Source: an uncultured Lachnospiraceae bacterium (GTDB lineage Bacteria > Bacillota_A > Clostridia > Lachnospirales > Lachnospiraceae). Taken from it: a stretch of 64,000 bases of DNA. The translations under genes and the position numbers were made by a program. The notes beneath the pieces were generated by a model. It did not search any database. It was given only the letters and a program-made list of their open reading frames with translations, and was not told where the DNA came from. Shown piece by piece: positions 7,894 to 17,080 of the stretch. Location: positions 11,577 through 75,576 of the forward strand of contig CADCIU010000006.1 in assembly GCA_902801585.1 (NCBI GenBank), read 5' to 3'. Position 1 is the stretch's first letter; each line of letters starts with the position of its first letter.

Positions 7894-8319
7894 CTTTTTG
7901 TGCGAAAATCACTAAATTGGCGACTTTCGCATTTTAGGTACCCAAAGGGCTTTCATCAAATTTCTTAAGGTGCTATATTGCCAAATATAAATATGGTTTC
8001 CTGTTCTTGATCTTGTCTTTCATCTGATCAGAAATCATTTCTTAAACCGGCCATATCGGTCAAACTATTCAAACCACCTCAGAAGGCACACGCCGATTCT
8101 GAAATTCATCTTTTATCCGATCAACTGACACACGAGGTGTTCGCAGAGCAAATCACAAACTTTTTATTCGATTTCCCAATTCATTTTTCCATCAAGGTAT
8201 GCATAGCGGAGGACTTTGAGCGCTTATCCGGTCGGCCTTCGTTTACATAACGGCTGATCGGAAGCATTTGCTTCGATCGGCTGTGGCAAAACAGTGACGC
8301 ACCAGCAGAAAGGAGAAAC
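7894..8319 (+). other. Non-coding stretch upstream of the surface protein gene
   Basis: AT-rich, with no convincing ORF on either strand. A hairpin GATCGGAAGCA-TTT-GCTTCGATC near 8262-8284 lies just before the surface-protein gene and its AAAGGAG ribosome binding site. No known riboswitch consensus (c-di-GMP, cobalamin or TPP) could be fitted. A clear promoter was not identified. Confidence 0.5.
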
Positions 8320-11300
8320 ATGCACAACAAGTTAAGGAGCAGAATTATGGCGGCCGCCTTGGCGGCCGCAGCCGCATTGACTTCTGTGATCCCCGGGAAG
8401 ACCGCAGCGGCAGATCCGGCAGGAGTCATGGAGAAAGCGGAAGCCGTCGAAGCAGCTGAAAACGGCGGAACGGACGAGAATACTGAAACAGCAGAGGCGG
8501 TCGAAAATGCCGGAACAGCCGAGACTTCCGAAATGCCGGCAACGGAAGGGAAAACAGAAAGTGAAGATCCCCAAGGAAGCGATGCAGCACCTGATCCGCC
8601 GGAACCGGAAGCTGAACCGGACACGTCAGGAACATCGGAAGCAGCCGGAACAGCGGACACCTTGTATACAGAACTCGCAAAGGAGGAGGAATCGTCTCAG
8701 GAGATCAGGACAGGACGGTTTCTTCTGAAGTTCGACTCGGAGGGAGGTGTTGTCAAGATCATAGTGGGCAGCGATGAAGGCGCGAGTGAAGACGAGCCTT
8801 CTTACATGATTCAGAAGACAGCTGAAGGCACCGTGCATGTGACGGAGAGAAACGGCAATGAATATGATGCGTCAGAGGTGGAGGACGGCAGTGTTTTGAC
8901 CATTGAGGAGCAGTCCGGATGCGGTTTCACCGTTATTGCGGAATCGGCCGAAGGCTATTCGGTGTCAGATTATGTCATCGAGACGGATGCGGGTAGCGCA
9001 GCGGAAACCGGGTTCTCGGCGCCGGCACAGAAGTATTCCTATTCTTTCGAGATTGCGGAGGGCAGCTGCACTGCCGAGATCGCCTTTGCGAGATCAGCGG
9101 AAGAGAAAGATAAGGCGGCCCTCATGCCGGAGTTCAAGGCCGTAAAGAAGGCCGGAAAATATACGGTCAGGATCCACGCGCCGGTCGGCGTGCTTCCCAA
9201 GGGGGCAAAAGCAGAGGTCAGGGAAATGCCGGAATCGGAGGCAAAGCCGTATGCGGAAAAAGCGGAGGAGATGGCAGACGTCGGCATGGCCGTTGCTGTG
9301 ATCGATATTACTTTTAAAGATCCGGACGGCAAAGAGATCAAACCGTCCGGAATGGTCGAAGTGGCCATCGAGAATGCCGCGCAGGAACGAAAGACCATGT
9401 CTGTCTATCATGCGGATAGAAGGGCTGCATCAAAGATGGAACTTGTTCCGTCCAAGGTCGAAGGGACAAGTGTCAGATTTGAAAATGATTCATTTTCACC
9501 CTATGTGCTCATGTCTGCGACCGCAGAGCCAAACTGGCTGGCAGGGGGAACCGGGACAAAGACGGATGTCACGAAGGATGTGAGCGTTAAGTTCAAGTCT
9601 TCTGAGATCTTTCGATACAGTGAATATAATCTCGGCAATTTTTTTACGGTGATGTATGTGCTGGAAGCAAACGGCACGAAGTCGATCGGCGGATCCGTCT
9701 GCGGAGACCCCTACAAGGAGGGGAGAGGTCTGGAAGGCAGGAAAGCGGAGCGGGTCTATGAATACACGACGCCAATGCTTGTAAAGGCGATGTATTACGG
9801 GCAAGGACCCGGGTACAGGACCCTGCAGAGTGTGACGGGAACGGACAACAAAAACTACAATAACATCATTCTCCATATCACGGCTTCACAGATTTACGCC
9901 GCTCTGGGCAGCCGGACCGGCGGACGGATGGGCTCCACGAAATCGAGTCCGGGGGACGGTTTCAAGGAGGCAAACGCCAAGGCCAAAGATCTCGCCTATG
10001 CATATGCGCACAAATTGGAAAGTCTGCCCGAGCCGAGCGGCTATTATACGTATGTGGCAGATCCCGGAAGTTCGGGGTATCAGGACTTTCTCTTTAATTC
10101 CACTGCGCTCAGCGTCGGTTACCTCCAGATCAAAAAGGACGTGTATCCGAGTGAAGACGCGATGAAGGCAGAAATCTACAAGAACGCATGCTATTCCAGG
10201 GCGGGCGCAAGCTACGGTATTTATGACACCGGCGGGACTGCGGAGGTGCTGCGGGGCAAAAAACCGCTGCAGACGCTGGTGACGCTCGCGGACGGGAAGA
10301 CTCCGGTATCGGAGGCTCTGAGACCGGGCAAGTATTATATCGTCGAGCTGTCAGCACCGAAGGGATATGTGCTGAGCAATCTCGTGACAGAAGCGAACGT
10401 AAAATCCGGTGAAAAAAGTGCGCCCGCCGTGGTACAGACATATGATCACTATCAGAAAGTCGGACTGCGGATCATCAAGACGCCCAAGGGTCTGAAGGAA
10501 GGGGAGACACCGCCGCCGATGCAGGGCGCCGTATTTCGTATTTATAAGGACGGCGCCCGTCAAAATCTGATCGGCACTTTGACGACCGGGGAAGACGGGA
10601 AGACACCCATCCTCTCCAAGGATCCGGACGGGAATCCGCTCCCCATGCAGAAAAAGTATTATGTCACCGAGATCACGGCGCCGGAAGGTTACGACAGTGT
10701 CGGCAATTTCTGGATTGACGGGACACAGACAGAAGAAGGAAAAGAGTACTCTCTGATCGACAGGACGATCAAAGAGCCGGTGCAGGCATCGTCCGCTGTG
10801 CTTCGGATCGTCAAGAAGTCATCGGACGACAGAAAGGGACCGAGTCTTGCCCATACGCAGTTTGAATTCCGATATTATGACGGAATATACAGATCAGAGA
10901 GTGAGCTGCCTGAGAGCCCGACAAGGACATGGACGATTGAGACCTTTGAGGATGAAAACGGCGAGTACGCGGCGGATTTATACAATTGTCAGGAGAACGG
11001 CACTTTTTTGGAAGGAGATGCGTTCTACCTTGATGAGGCCGGAAAGCCGGTCTTGCCGCTGGGGACCATCGCTGTCACTGAGAAAAAGGCGGCACAGGGA
11101 TATTATAATGAGCCCGATTTCGGCGGCGGTGCGGGGATACTGATCGGCAATATTGTGCGGGATGAGACGGGAAAACCCCGCATTGACGTGGTGCAGGGGT
11201 CGGCGCTCGTCGGCAGCACTGCGACAGTCACGGACGTGCCGATGGAGCCGGAGATTCGGACAAGTGCCCGTGATGCACAGACCGGCAGTCATCTGGTGTA

Positions 11301-13368
11301 CGCGGGCAGCGGCAGGATTCGGCTGATCGACAAGGTCTCCTATAAGAACCTGAATGAGAACACGGTCTATATTTTGCTGGGAACGCTGATGGATAAGGCG
11401 ACCGGTGAGCCTTTTACGGGGGCAGACGGGTCACCCGTCACCGGAACGACCGTGTTCAGGACGGGAGAGGCGCTCGATGGCAGCGCAGAAGTGGTCTTCG
11501 AATTTGAGGGGACCCGGGAACAGCTGGAAGGAAGGACCCTGGTGGTAAAGGAGGAGCTCACGGCGGACGATTCCAATGAAGACGCAGAACGGATTCCCGG
11601 CGCGGCGCACTGGGATCCGGAAGACAGGGAACAGACGATTTACTTCCCACAGATCGGGACCACACTGGTACATGAGGATTCCGGACTCCCGCTTGTACCT
11701 GCAGGAGCTGAGACGGTTTTGACGGATACGATCGCCTACAGAAACCTGATTCCGGGCACGGCGTACAGGATCAGCGGAACACTGATGGACAAAGCTTCCG
11801 GCAAGCCGCTGCAGATCGGCGGGCAGACCGTCACGGCCGGTTTGACGTTCACACCTTCCAAAGCGGATGGGACCGTTGACGTTCCGTTCCGCCTGAACAC
11901 GGAAGGGCTGGAAGGAAAGGAACTTGTCGCGTTTGAGGAGATCTATGAAGGAGACCGCCTGGTCGCAGATCACAAGGAGCTGCAGGATTTTGACCAGACG
12001 ATCGTTGTCCCGGGAGTGACAACGGATGTCTCGATACAGGAAACGGGGACGAAGACGATGCCCGCAGAAGGAAAAAGGATCCTGTGCGATGATGTGCATT
12101 ATACAGGCCTGATCGCGAACAAAACATATGAGATCTCAGGAGAGGTCAAAGTCAAGGAGCACGGAAAGGACTGGGACAGCGCGCAGACAGTCCCGTCGTC
12201 GGTTGTGAGTGCCGACGCACATGGCAGGGGCGAGGTCAAAATAGAGGGCGGCGCAGTGCTGCTTACGCCCTCCGGCAGTGAAAACGAGGTGATTGACGGT
12301 GTCGTGACGGTCTCTTTCGAGGTCGACGGATCGAACCTTCGGGGAAGTAAGCTTGTTGTTGGAGAATCTGTCAAAGTCATACACAAAGAGATCGCCGTGC
12401 ACAAGGATCTGACAGATGATCATCAGACCGTCAGCATTCCCGACGGGTGGACGTCCGCGGGCGATGCGGAGTCGGGCAGTCGGGTCGTGATGCCTGACGA
12501 AGAGGTTCGCATTGTCGATACCTTCGAATACAGAAATCTTGTCCCCGGAGAGACCTATGCGGTGCGGCCTCGCGTGATGAAAAAGTCAAGTGCAGGAGAA
12601 ATTCCTTCCACGCTCACAGAGGCAAGGTTCGGGGAAGGAACAGAAGGGGCGATGATACAGATCGAGGACAATGCAGCTGTATTTACGCCGGAAGCGGGAG
12701 ACGGAGCGCTGGAGCTCACACTCGCGTTTGATGCTTCCGAACTGAAGGGAGAGGATGTTGTTCTGTTCGAGACGGTCAGCCGGAACGATGTGGTCATTTT
12801 GCGACATGAGGACATCCATGATGAGGAACAGACAATCCATTTCCCTTCTATGGGCACCCGTGCGTCGGATCAAAAGGACGGAGACAAGAAGCTCCACTAT
12901 ACCGGGACAGTGACGGTCGAAGATACGATCACATACAGCAATCTCATGCCCGGGAAAGAGTATTATGTTTCCGGCACGCTCATGAATAAGACTTCGGGAA
13001 AACCGGCGAGATCCGGAGGCAGAGACATCACAGGACATGCGTCCTTCACGGCGGACAGCGGTGAAGGAACGGTGGTCGTCAGATTTACAATGGATGCTTC
13101 TGAACTTGAGACCGGGGATTATGTGGCGTTCGAGGAACTCTACGAGATCCACGCTGGTACAGGAGACAAAGTGCTCGTCGGTGAGCATAAGGATATAGAG
13201 GATCAGGCGCAGACAGTGCATCGTCCTCAGCCGCCTAAATCGCAGACGCCTTCACGCTCCGCGAAAACGGGCGATACAAATGAAATGTATATATGGCTTG
13301 GAATCTTTGCGGCCGCGGCAGCGGGCGCGCTGATCACCCGGAAGGTGTCAAGGGGACGGTTCTTCTGA
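8320..13368 (+). CDS. Giant cell-wall surface protein with SpaA-type and VaFE repeat domains
   Basis: 1682 residues. A signal peptide (residues ~1-31) is followed by an acidic Glu/Ala/Thr-rich stretch to ~130, then beta-rich N-terminal domains. A segment at ~440-500 containing VCGDPYKEG and AMYYGQGPGY resembles adhesin thioester domains, but the thioester residues are not certain. SpaA-like isopeptide domains follow (~603-690 and ~713-808, ending YIVELSAPKGY and YYVTEITAPEGY). Five VaFE-type repeats begin near 977, 1112, 1232, 1378 and 1511 (hallmarks ELVAFEEIY, DYVAFEELY). The C-terminus has a sorting-like AKTGD, a hydrophobic helix and a basic tail; a canonical LPxTG is absent. The last eight residues and the stop codon are encoded by a palindromic repeat. 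A role in adhesion is inferred from the domains. Confidence 0.88.
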   Translation: MHNKLRSRIMAAALAAAAALTSVIPGKTAAADPAGVMEKAEAVEAAENGGTDENTETAEAVENAGTAETSEMPATEGKTESEDPQGSDAAPDPPEPEAEPDTSGTSEAAGTADTLYTELAKEEESSQEIRTGRFLLKFDSEGGVVKIIVGSDEGASEDEPSYMIQKTAEGTVHVTERNGNEYDASEVEDGSVLTIEEQSGCGFTVIAESAEGYSVSDYVIETDAGSAAETGFSAPAQKYSYSFEIAEGSCTAEIAFARSAEEKDKAALMPEFKAVKKAGKYTVRIHAPVGVLPKGAKAEVREMPESEAKPYAEKAEEMADVGMAVAVIDITFKDPDGKEIKPSGMVEVAIENAAQERKTMSVYHADRRAASKMELVPSKVEGTSVRFENDSFSPYVLMSATAEPNWLAGGTGTKTDVTKDVSVKFKSSEIFRYSEYNLGNFFTVMYVLEANGTKSIGGSVCGDPYKEGRGLEGRKAERVYEYTTPMLVKAMYYGQGPGYRTLQSVTGTDNKNYNNIILHITASQIYAALGSRTGGRMGSTKSSPGDGFKEANAKAKDLAYAYAHKLESLPEPSGYYTYVADPGSSGYQDFLFNSTALSVGYLQIKKDVYPSEDAMKAEIYKNACYSRAGASYGIYDTGGTAEVLRGKKPLQTLVTLADGKTPVSEALRPGKYYIVELSAPKGYVLSNLVTEANVKSGEKSAPAVVQTYDHYQKVGLRIIKTPKGLKEGETPPPMQGAVFRIYKDGARQNLIGTLTTGEDGKTPILSKDPDGNPLPMQKKYYVTEITAPEGYDSVGNFWIDGTQTEEGKEYSLIDRTIKEPVQASSAVLRIVKKSSDDRKGPSLAHTQFEFRYYDGIYRSESELPESPTRTWTIETFEDENGEYAADLYNCQENGTFLEGDAFYLDEAGKPVLPLGTIAVTEKKAAQGYYNEPDFGGGAGILIGNIVRDETGKPRIDVVQGSALVGSTATVTDVPMEPEIRTSARDAQTGSHLVYAGSGRIRLIDKVSYKNLNENTVYILLGTLMDKATGEPFTGADGSPVTGTTVFRTGEALDGSAEVVFEFEGTREQLEGRTLVVKEELTADDSNEDAERIPGAAHWDPEDREQTIYFPQIGTTLVHEDSGLPLVPAGAETVLTDTIAYRNLIPGTAYRISGTLMDKASGKPLQIGGQTVTAGLTFTPSKADGTVDVPFRLNTEGLEGKELVAFEEIYEGDRLVADHKELQDFDQTIVVPGVTTDVSIQETGTKTMPAEGKRILCDDVHYTGLIANKTYEISGEVKVKEHGKDWDSAQTVPSSVVSADAHGRGEVKIEGGAVLLTPSGSENEVIDGVVTVSFEVDGSNLRGSKLVVGESVKVIHKEIAVHKDLTDDHQTVSIPDGWTSAGDAESGSRVVMPDEEVRIVDTFEYRNLVPGETYAVRPRVMKKSSAGEIPSTLTEARFGEGTEGAMIQIEDNAAVFTPEAGDGALELTLAFDASELKGEDVVLFETVSRNDVVILRHEDIHDEEQTIHFPSMGTRASDQKDGDKKLHYTGTVTVEDTITYSNLMPGKEYYVSGTLMNKTSGKPARSGGRDITGHASFTADSGEGTVVVRFTMDASELETGDYVAFEELYEIHAGTGDKVLVGEHKDIEDQAQTVHRPQPPKSQTPSRSAKTGDTNEMYIWLGIFAAAAAGALITRKVSRGRFF

Positions 13369-13370
13369 CA
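13346..13370 (+). repeat. TGTCA...TGACA repeat overlapping the end of the surface-protein gene
   Basis: TGTCA at 13346-13350 and TGACA at 13366-13370 flank the core GGGGACGGTTCT. The repeat encodes the last residues VSRGRFF and overlaps the stop codon TGA (13366-13368). Confidence 0.85.
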
Positions 13371-13388
13371 ACTTTTACGGGAGCCAAA

Positions 13389-13467
13389 GGAGACAGGGGA
13401 CGGTTCTCTGTCTCCTTTTTAATTGTGTTGGTTTGACAAAGGAGACAGAGAACCGTCCCCTGTCTCC
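13389..13467 (+). repeat. Inverted pair of GGAGACAG palindromic repeats
   Basis: Copies at 13389-13415 (forward) and 13441-13467 (inverse) are separated by 25 bases, so the pair can fold as one long hairpin. They lie between two convergent genes and could act as a bidirectional terminator. Confidence 0.85.
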
Positions 13468-13477
13468 CTGCTTGTGA

Positions 13478-15304
13478 TCACTCCCATTCGCAGATATAAG
13501 CAGTTGTATCCTGGCCGAAAACGCCGTCTTTCCAAGATCCGGCAGTCAACTGCAGGTCGATCTCGGCAAAATTGTACCAGCGCGTTTCATTTGTGGGAGC
13601 GACGTCTCCGTCGCGTGTGATGCCCCAGTCTACGAAGCGGGACGTTTTGCCGCTGACCCAGTACCAGCGCCCTTCGGACTCCTCGTCGGAGTAGCCGATA
13701 AACGCCCTGTCATAGCCCATATCTTCTATGTAATCCATAAGGAATTGGTTTTCATCTACATTGTTGATGACAACCAGATCACCACCTATAGACTTGCAGA
13801 AGTTTTGTGCTTCACACCAATTGCTCTTTCCGTTATCGAAAAGGTAGTATTGGTGTCCGTCAAACTTTACAGCATCATCCGGAATACGAACCTGGATCGG
13901 CTCATCCACAATACCGTTGTCATTCCACTGGCAGATAAAATCCGTCGTCTCATGTCCGAATTGGGTATCGTTCCATCTTCCGTTCGCTTCGCTTGAACTG
14001 AAGATCGCATAGTCTTCTCCGTCTGCAGCACCGTTGGGCTCTGTACGTCCCCAGTTGGTGTAGCCGGGCTGCGCATCTGTTACCCACTCCCAGTTGCCCT
14101 CGATCTTTTCATCACTATATCCGAAGATCGCGGTCTCGACACCGCTGTCAAGGCAAAGTTGATACAAGCGGTCATTGAGCTCCTGCGATGTGATGACGGC
14201 GAGATGACCGCCCCGATCTTCACAATATTGTTCCGCCGCGGCTCTGGAAGAAAGTCCCAGACCGGTGAAGACATAATAGTAATTACCGCCAATCTCCAGA
14301 GCATCCGGCGGGATATTCTGGCCATTGACCATGGCATGTTCGGGGTCCGCTTCATCTCCGGCAGCTGCTGTCCGGCCGGTAGTGGAGGACTCGGATGATT
14401 CTTCTGAAGAATCATGGAGGGGATCGACGATAAACAGGATCACTATGACGATCAAAAGAACACCGAGAACAAGGAACGGAGCCCAACCTAAAAGAATTGA
14501 GCGGAGTCTGCCGCTGTCCATACCGTAATCGGGAGGCATACTGCCGCCCGGAGGACGATAGCCGGGAGGCATACCGCCGCCGGAACCGTATCCGGGAGTT
14601 CTGCCTCCCACGGCCTGATTGTAACCATAAGCACCGCCGCCGGGAGTGTAACCGGGGGTACCGCCGCCGGGAGTGTAACCGGAAGGCATACTGCTGCCGC
14701 CCGCGCCATAGCCGGGAGCCCTGCCGCCGGAACCGTAGCCGGGAGGCGTACTTCTGTCGGCCGGATTATACCCGGGATTCCTGCCGCCGGCTTGATTGTA
14801 ACCGGAAGGCATGCCGTTGCCACCCGCACCATATCCGGGATTCCTGCCGCCGGAACCGTAGCCGGGAGACGTGCTCCTGTCGGCCGGGTTATAGCCGGGA
14901 GCACTTCTCCCGCCACCGGGATTATACCCGGGAGCTCTGCCGCCCCCCGCGGGATTATACTCGGGAGCACTTCCACTGCCGCCGGGATTATACTCGGGAG
15001 CTCTGCCGCTGCCGGCGGGATTATACCCGGGAGCCATGCCCCCGCCGCCGGAACCGTAGCCGGGAGACGTGCTCCTGCCGGCGGGATTGTACCCGGGAGC
15101 TTTGCCCCCACCGGCGGGATGATACTCGGGCGTCCCGCTGTCATCCGGGCCGTACACGGGTGAAGAAGGGCTGCTCACTGTATTTTGACCCAAAGGCTCC
15201 GCGTCGGGTGGACGGATTATGCGCGTTTCATTCAGCGTGGTTCCGCAGTAGATGCATCGATCGCGGTTCGGAGGTGTATTTTTATGACAATAAGGACAAA
15301 TCAT
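13478..15304 (-). CDS. Zinc-ribbon, transmembrane protein with two C-type-lectin-like domains
   Basis: 608 residues. The N-terminal zinc ribbon MICPYCHKNTPPNRDRCIYCG (two CxxC) is cytoplasmic; ~200 residues of Gly/Pro/Tyr-rich repeats (GYNPAGGG-like units) follow; one membrane helix lies around 275-295 (PFLVLGVLLIVIVILFIV). Two extracellular C-type-lectin-like domains come next, the first with AEQYCEDRGGHLAVITS, EPNGAADGEDYAIF and WNDTQFGHETTDFICQW, the second with AQNFCKSIGGDLVVINN and WKDGVFGQDTTAYICEW. In animals and bacteria this fold binds sugars, proteins or other ligands; the EPN in domain 1 matches the carbohydrate motif of classical lectins. GGAGC precedes the ATG. It lies 55 bases after the beta-lactamase-like gene, so the two probably form an operon. 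A shorter relative is at 39150-39887. Confidence 0.82.
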   Translation of the reverse strand: MICPYCHKNTPPNRDRCIYCGTTLNETRIIRPPDAEPLGQNTVSSPSSPVYGPDDSGTPEYHPAGGGKAPGYNPAGRSTSPGYGSGGGGMAPGYNPAGSGRAPEYNPGGSGSAPEYNPAGGGRAPGYNPGGGRSAPGYNPADRSTSPGYGSGGRNPGYGAGGNGMPSGYNQAGGRNPGYNPADRSTPPGYGSGGRAPGYGAGGSSMPSGYTPGGGTPGYTPGGGAYGYNQAVGGRTPGYGSGGGMPPGYRPPGGSMPPDYGMDSGRLRSILLGWAPFLVLGVLLIVIVILFIVDPLHDSSEESSESSTTGRTAAAGDEADPEHAMVNGQNIPPDALEIGGNYYYVFTGLGLSSRAAAEQYCEDRGGHLAVITSQELNDRLYQLCLDSGVETAIFGYSDEKIEGNWEWVTDAQPGYTNWGRTEPNGAADGEDYAIFSSSEANGRWNDTQFGHETTDFICQWNDNGIVDEPIQVRIPDDAVKFDGHQYYLFDNGKSNWCEAQNFCKSIGGDLVVINNVDENQFLMDYIEDMGYDRAFIGYSDEESEGRWYWVSGKTSRFVDWGITRDGDVAPTNETRWYNFAEIDLQLTAGSWKDGVFGQDTTAYICEWE

Positions 15305-15359
15305 GAATTAAGCTCCTGACCTGTAGTGCTGAATGCCGGACTTCAATGCGTCATCCGGT

Positions 15360-16568
15360 TCATTCGCCGATGCTGTCAACGCGTTTGTGCACATATTCTC
15401 CCAGTGTGGCGGCAACCTCCTGCAGCCTTTCCATATCGGCGTCGTTAGCCAGATAGGCGATCGCATAGGGTGTGACGTTGTTGTCAATAATGGCGATCTC
15501 ATTATATTTGTTATTTTTCACACCGTTGAGATTGTAGTAATCACAATGGATACTGCCGCAAAGACCCGAGTCGTCGGAACCGTCCTGCAGATGCATATAT
15601 CTGGTCAGAAAGCTTCTGTTGATCCCGCCGGAGAATTTGTTTGAATACAGCTGGTAGATCATACCGCACAGATCCTTGGCGCTGATGTAGTTGTCGCTGG
15701 AAGTATTGTCTTTGGTCTCCATGAGCCTGCCGTTAATGCGCACGGAATCAAATCCGTTTTTATGGCAGATGCTCTCAAGGGTATCCATGCCAAAATAGTC
15801 AATAAGCGTGTTGGTGGCATTGTTGTCACTGTACTCCAACATGGCCTGAAGCAGACTCTCAAGGGAGAGGGACCTGCCGTTATCAGACTTTTTCAGCTTT
15901 CCGCGTCCGCCGACAGAATAATGGAAAGTGATCTTATCCGAAAGTGAGAGATCACCGCGATCGATCTCATAAGCCGCCGCATATAGGATCGGAACAGCCA
16001 CCATCGCCGACGCGGAAGTGGGATCACTTGCATTGACGCCTGTGTAACTGCCCGTGTTTAGGTCTGTGATGCAGACCGAGTAGTTCACATCGGAACCGGC
16101 ACGGTCCATGATCTGGCGCAGTTTCTCGGGATCCAGCACGCTGGCCGCGGTATCGGGGTCTTTGGCCGGAGGTGTGTCGGTCTGGCCGCCGTTTCCGTTG
16201 TCTGAGGTATCGGCCGTGGCGGGATTGTCGTCTTCGGAGGGAGTCCCTGCGTCCGCATCGTTTCCGTCCGTATCCGGACTGCCGCCGGCAGTATTACCTG
16301 CGTTCGAATCGCTGTCTCCGGAATCAGGGGCTGCCTCCTGCGATGTCTGGCCGCCGGGACCGTCTTCATCAGAAGAGTCCGTATGGAACGGATCGAAAAT
16401 GAGCAGTAGCAGAATGGCGACCATGAGGACAAAAAAACCGGCGATCGGAAGGATATTCGTCTTGTTTTCGCTGTTCGTGCCCGGATGACTCATGTCAAGC
16501 CGCGTGCCGCAGTATATGCATTGCGGGCGGTTATCCGGTATATTTCTTCCGCAGTGTGGACATCTCAT
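15360..16568 (-). CDS. Zinc-ribbon, transmembrane protein with an inactive class A beta-lactamase-like ectodomain
   Basis: 402 residues: an N-terminal zinc ribbon (MRCPHCGRNIPDNRPQCIYCG), a membrane helix (~33-53), an acidic Asp/Ser/Pro-rich linker, then a serine beta-lactamase/transpeptidase-like domain from ~150 (LYAAAYEIDRGDLSLSDKI, LLQAMLEYSDNNATN). The SDN motif is kept at 247-249, but the usual SxxK is AMVA: the nucleophile position is Ala188 and the lysine position Ala191. The KTG box reads as KNN. The domain is therefore expected not to catalyse hydrolysis and may instead bind cell-wall peptides or ligands. AGAGGAGC precedes the ATG. It is first gene of a two-gene minus-strand unit, divergent from the tubulin-like operon. 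Confidence 0.8.
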   Translation of the reverse strand: MRCPHCGRNIPDNRPQCIYCGTRLDMSHPGTNSENKTNILPIAGFFVLMVAILLLLIFDPFHTDSSDEDGPGGQTSQEAAPDSGDSDSNAGNTAGGSPDTDGNDADAGTPSEDDNPATADTSDNGNGGQTDTPPAKDPDTAASVLDPEKLRQIMDRAGSDVNYSVCITDLNTGSYTGVNASDPTSASAMVAVPILYAAAYEIDRGDLSLSDKITFHYSVGGRGKLKKSDNGRSLSLESLLQAMLEYSDNNATNTLIDYFGMDTLESICHKNGFDSVRINGRLMETKDNTSSDNYISAKDLCGMIYQLYSNKFSGGINRSFLTRYMHLQDGSDDSGLCGSIHCDYYNLNGVKNNKYNEIAIIDNNVTPYAIAYLANDADMERLQEVAATLGEYVHKRVDSIGE

Positions 16569-16704
16569 TACTGTGCTCCTCTCGACAGATATAAGGATCA
16601 GGTCTGTCTTTAATATACTTCATTGTATCGGGTTTATCCAGTCTTGAGCGGCGGATCACGCAGGAAAAGACGCGTCAAAACAGCGCGGCTGCAGCAGTGA
16701 TTGT

Positions 16705-16789
16705 TGTCAAAAGAACCGTCCCGGTGACACCGTCAAAACAGAGCACGGCGGCGGCAGCAAAAGGTGTCAGAAGAACCGTCCCTCTGACA
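16705..16789 (+). repeat. Two direct copies of the TGTCA...TGACA repeat
   Basis: Copies at 16705-16729 and 16765-16789, same orientation, within a ~60-base duplication that also repeats CGTCAAAACAG and a GC-rich CGGC segment. They sit in the divergent intergenic region (16569-17080). Confidence 0.8.
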
Positions 16790-16902
16790 CCGTCATTACA
16801 GGCACTGGAGACGGCTGTGATAAACTGAGCGTACAGTAAAGAAGAGTTGTTAACAAAATGTGAAATTTGTTAATAAATATGACATAAAATGGAGTTTATA
16901 GC

Positions 16903-16931
16903 TTGCAGTATAACTTAATGAAGTGTACTAT
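16903..16931 (+). promoter_or_regulatory. Probable promoter of the tubulin-like operon
   Basis: TTGCAG (-35, 16903-16908), a 17-base spacer and TACTAT (-10, 16926-16931) in an AT-rich region. This would give a 5' leader of about 140 bases before the ATG at 17081, which is preceded by AAAGGGGAA. No known riboswitch was recognised in the leader. Confidence 0.45.
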
Positions 16932-17080
16932 AAGTAATAGTATTCGATAGTTAAACTGCTGTAATTTTGGTAAGATTATACATAGTCATAACGAACTTGT
17001 ATTGCCCAAAAGGACGAAGTGGCGGGAACAGCAGCGATTGAAGAATCAATGATAACAATACATGAAAGGGGAATGGTTTA

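Noticed and set aside
8180..8319. Possible riboswitch before the surface-protein gene
   Set aside because: Hairpins are present, but no c-di-GMP or other consensus could be aligned.
14497..15306. Plus-strand Arg/Cys-rich open frame over the minus-strand lectin gene
   Set aside because: It is a shadow of the Gly/Pro/Tyr repeats of the real gene; composition is not protein-like.
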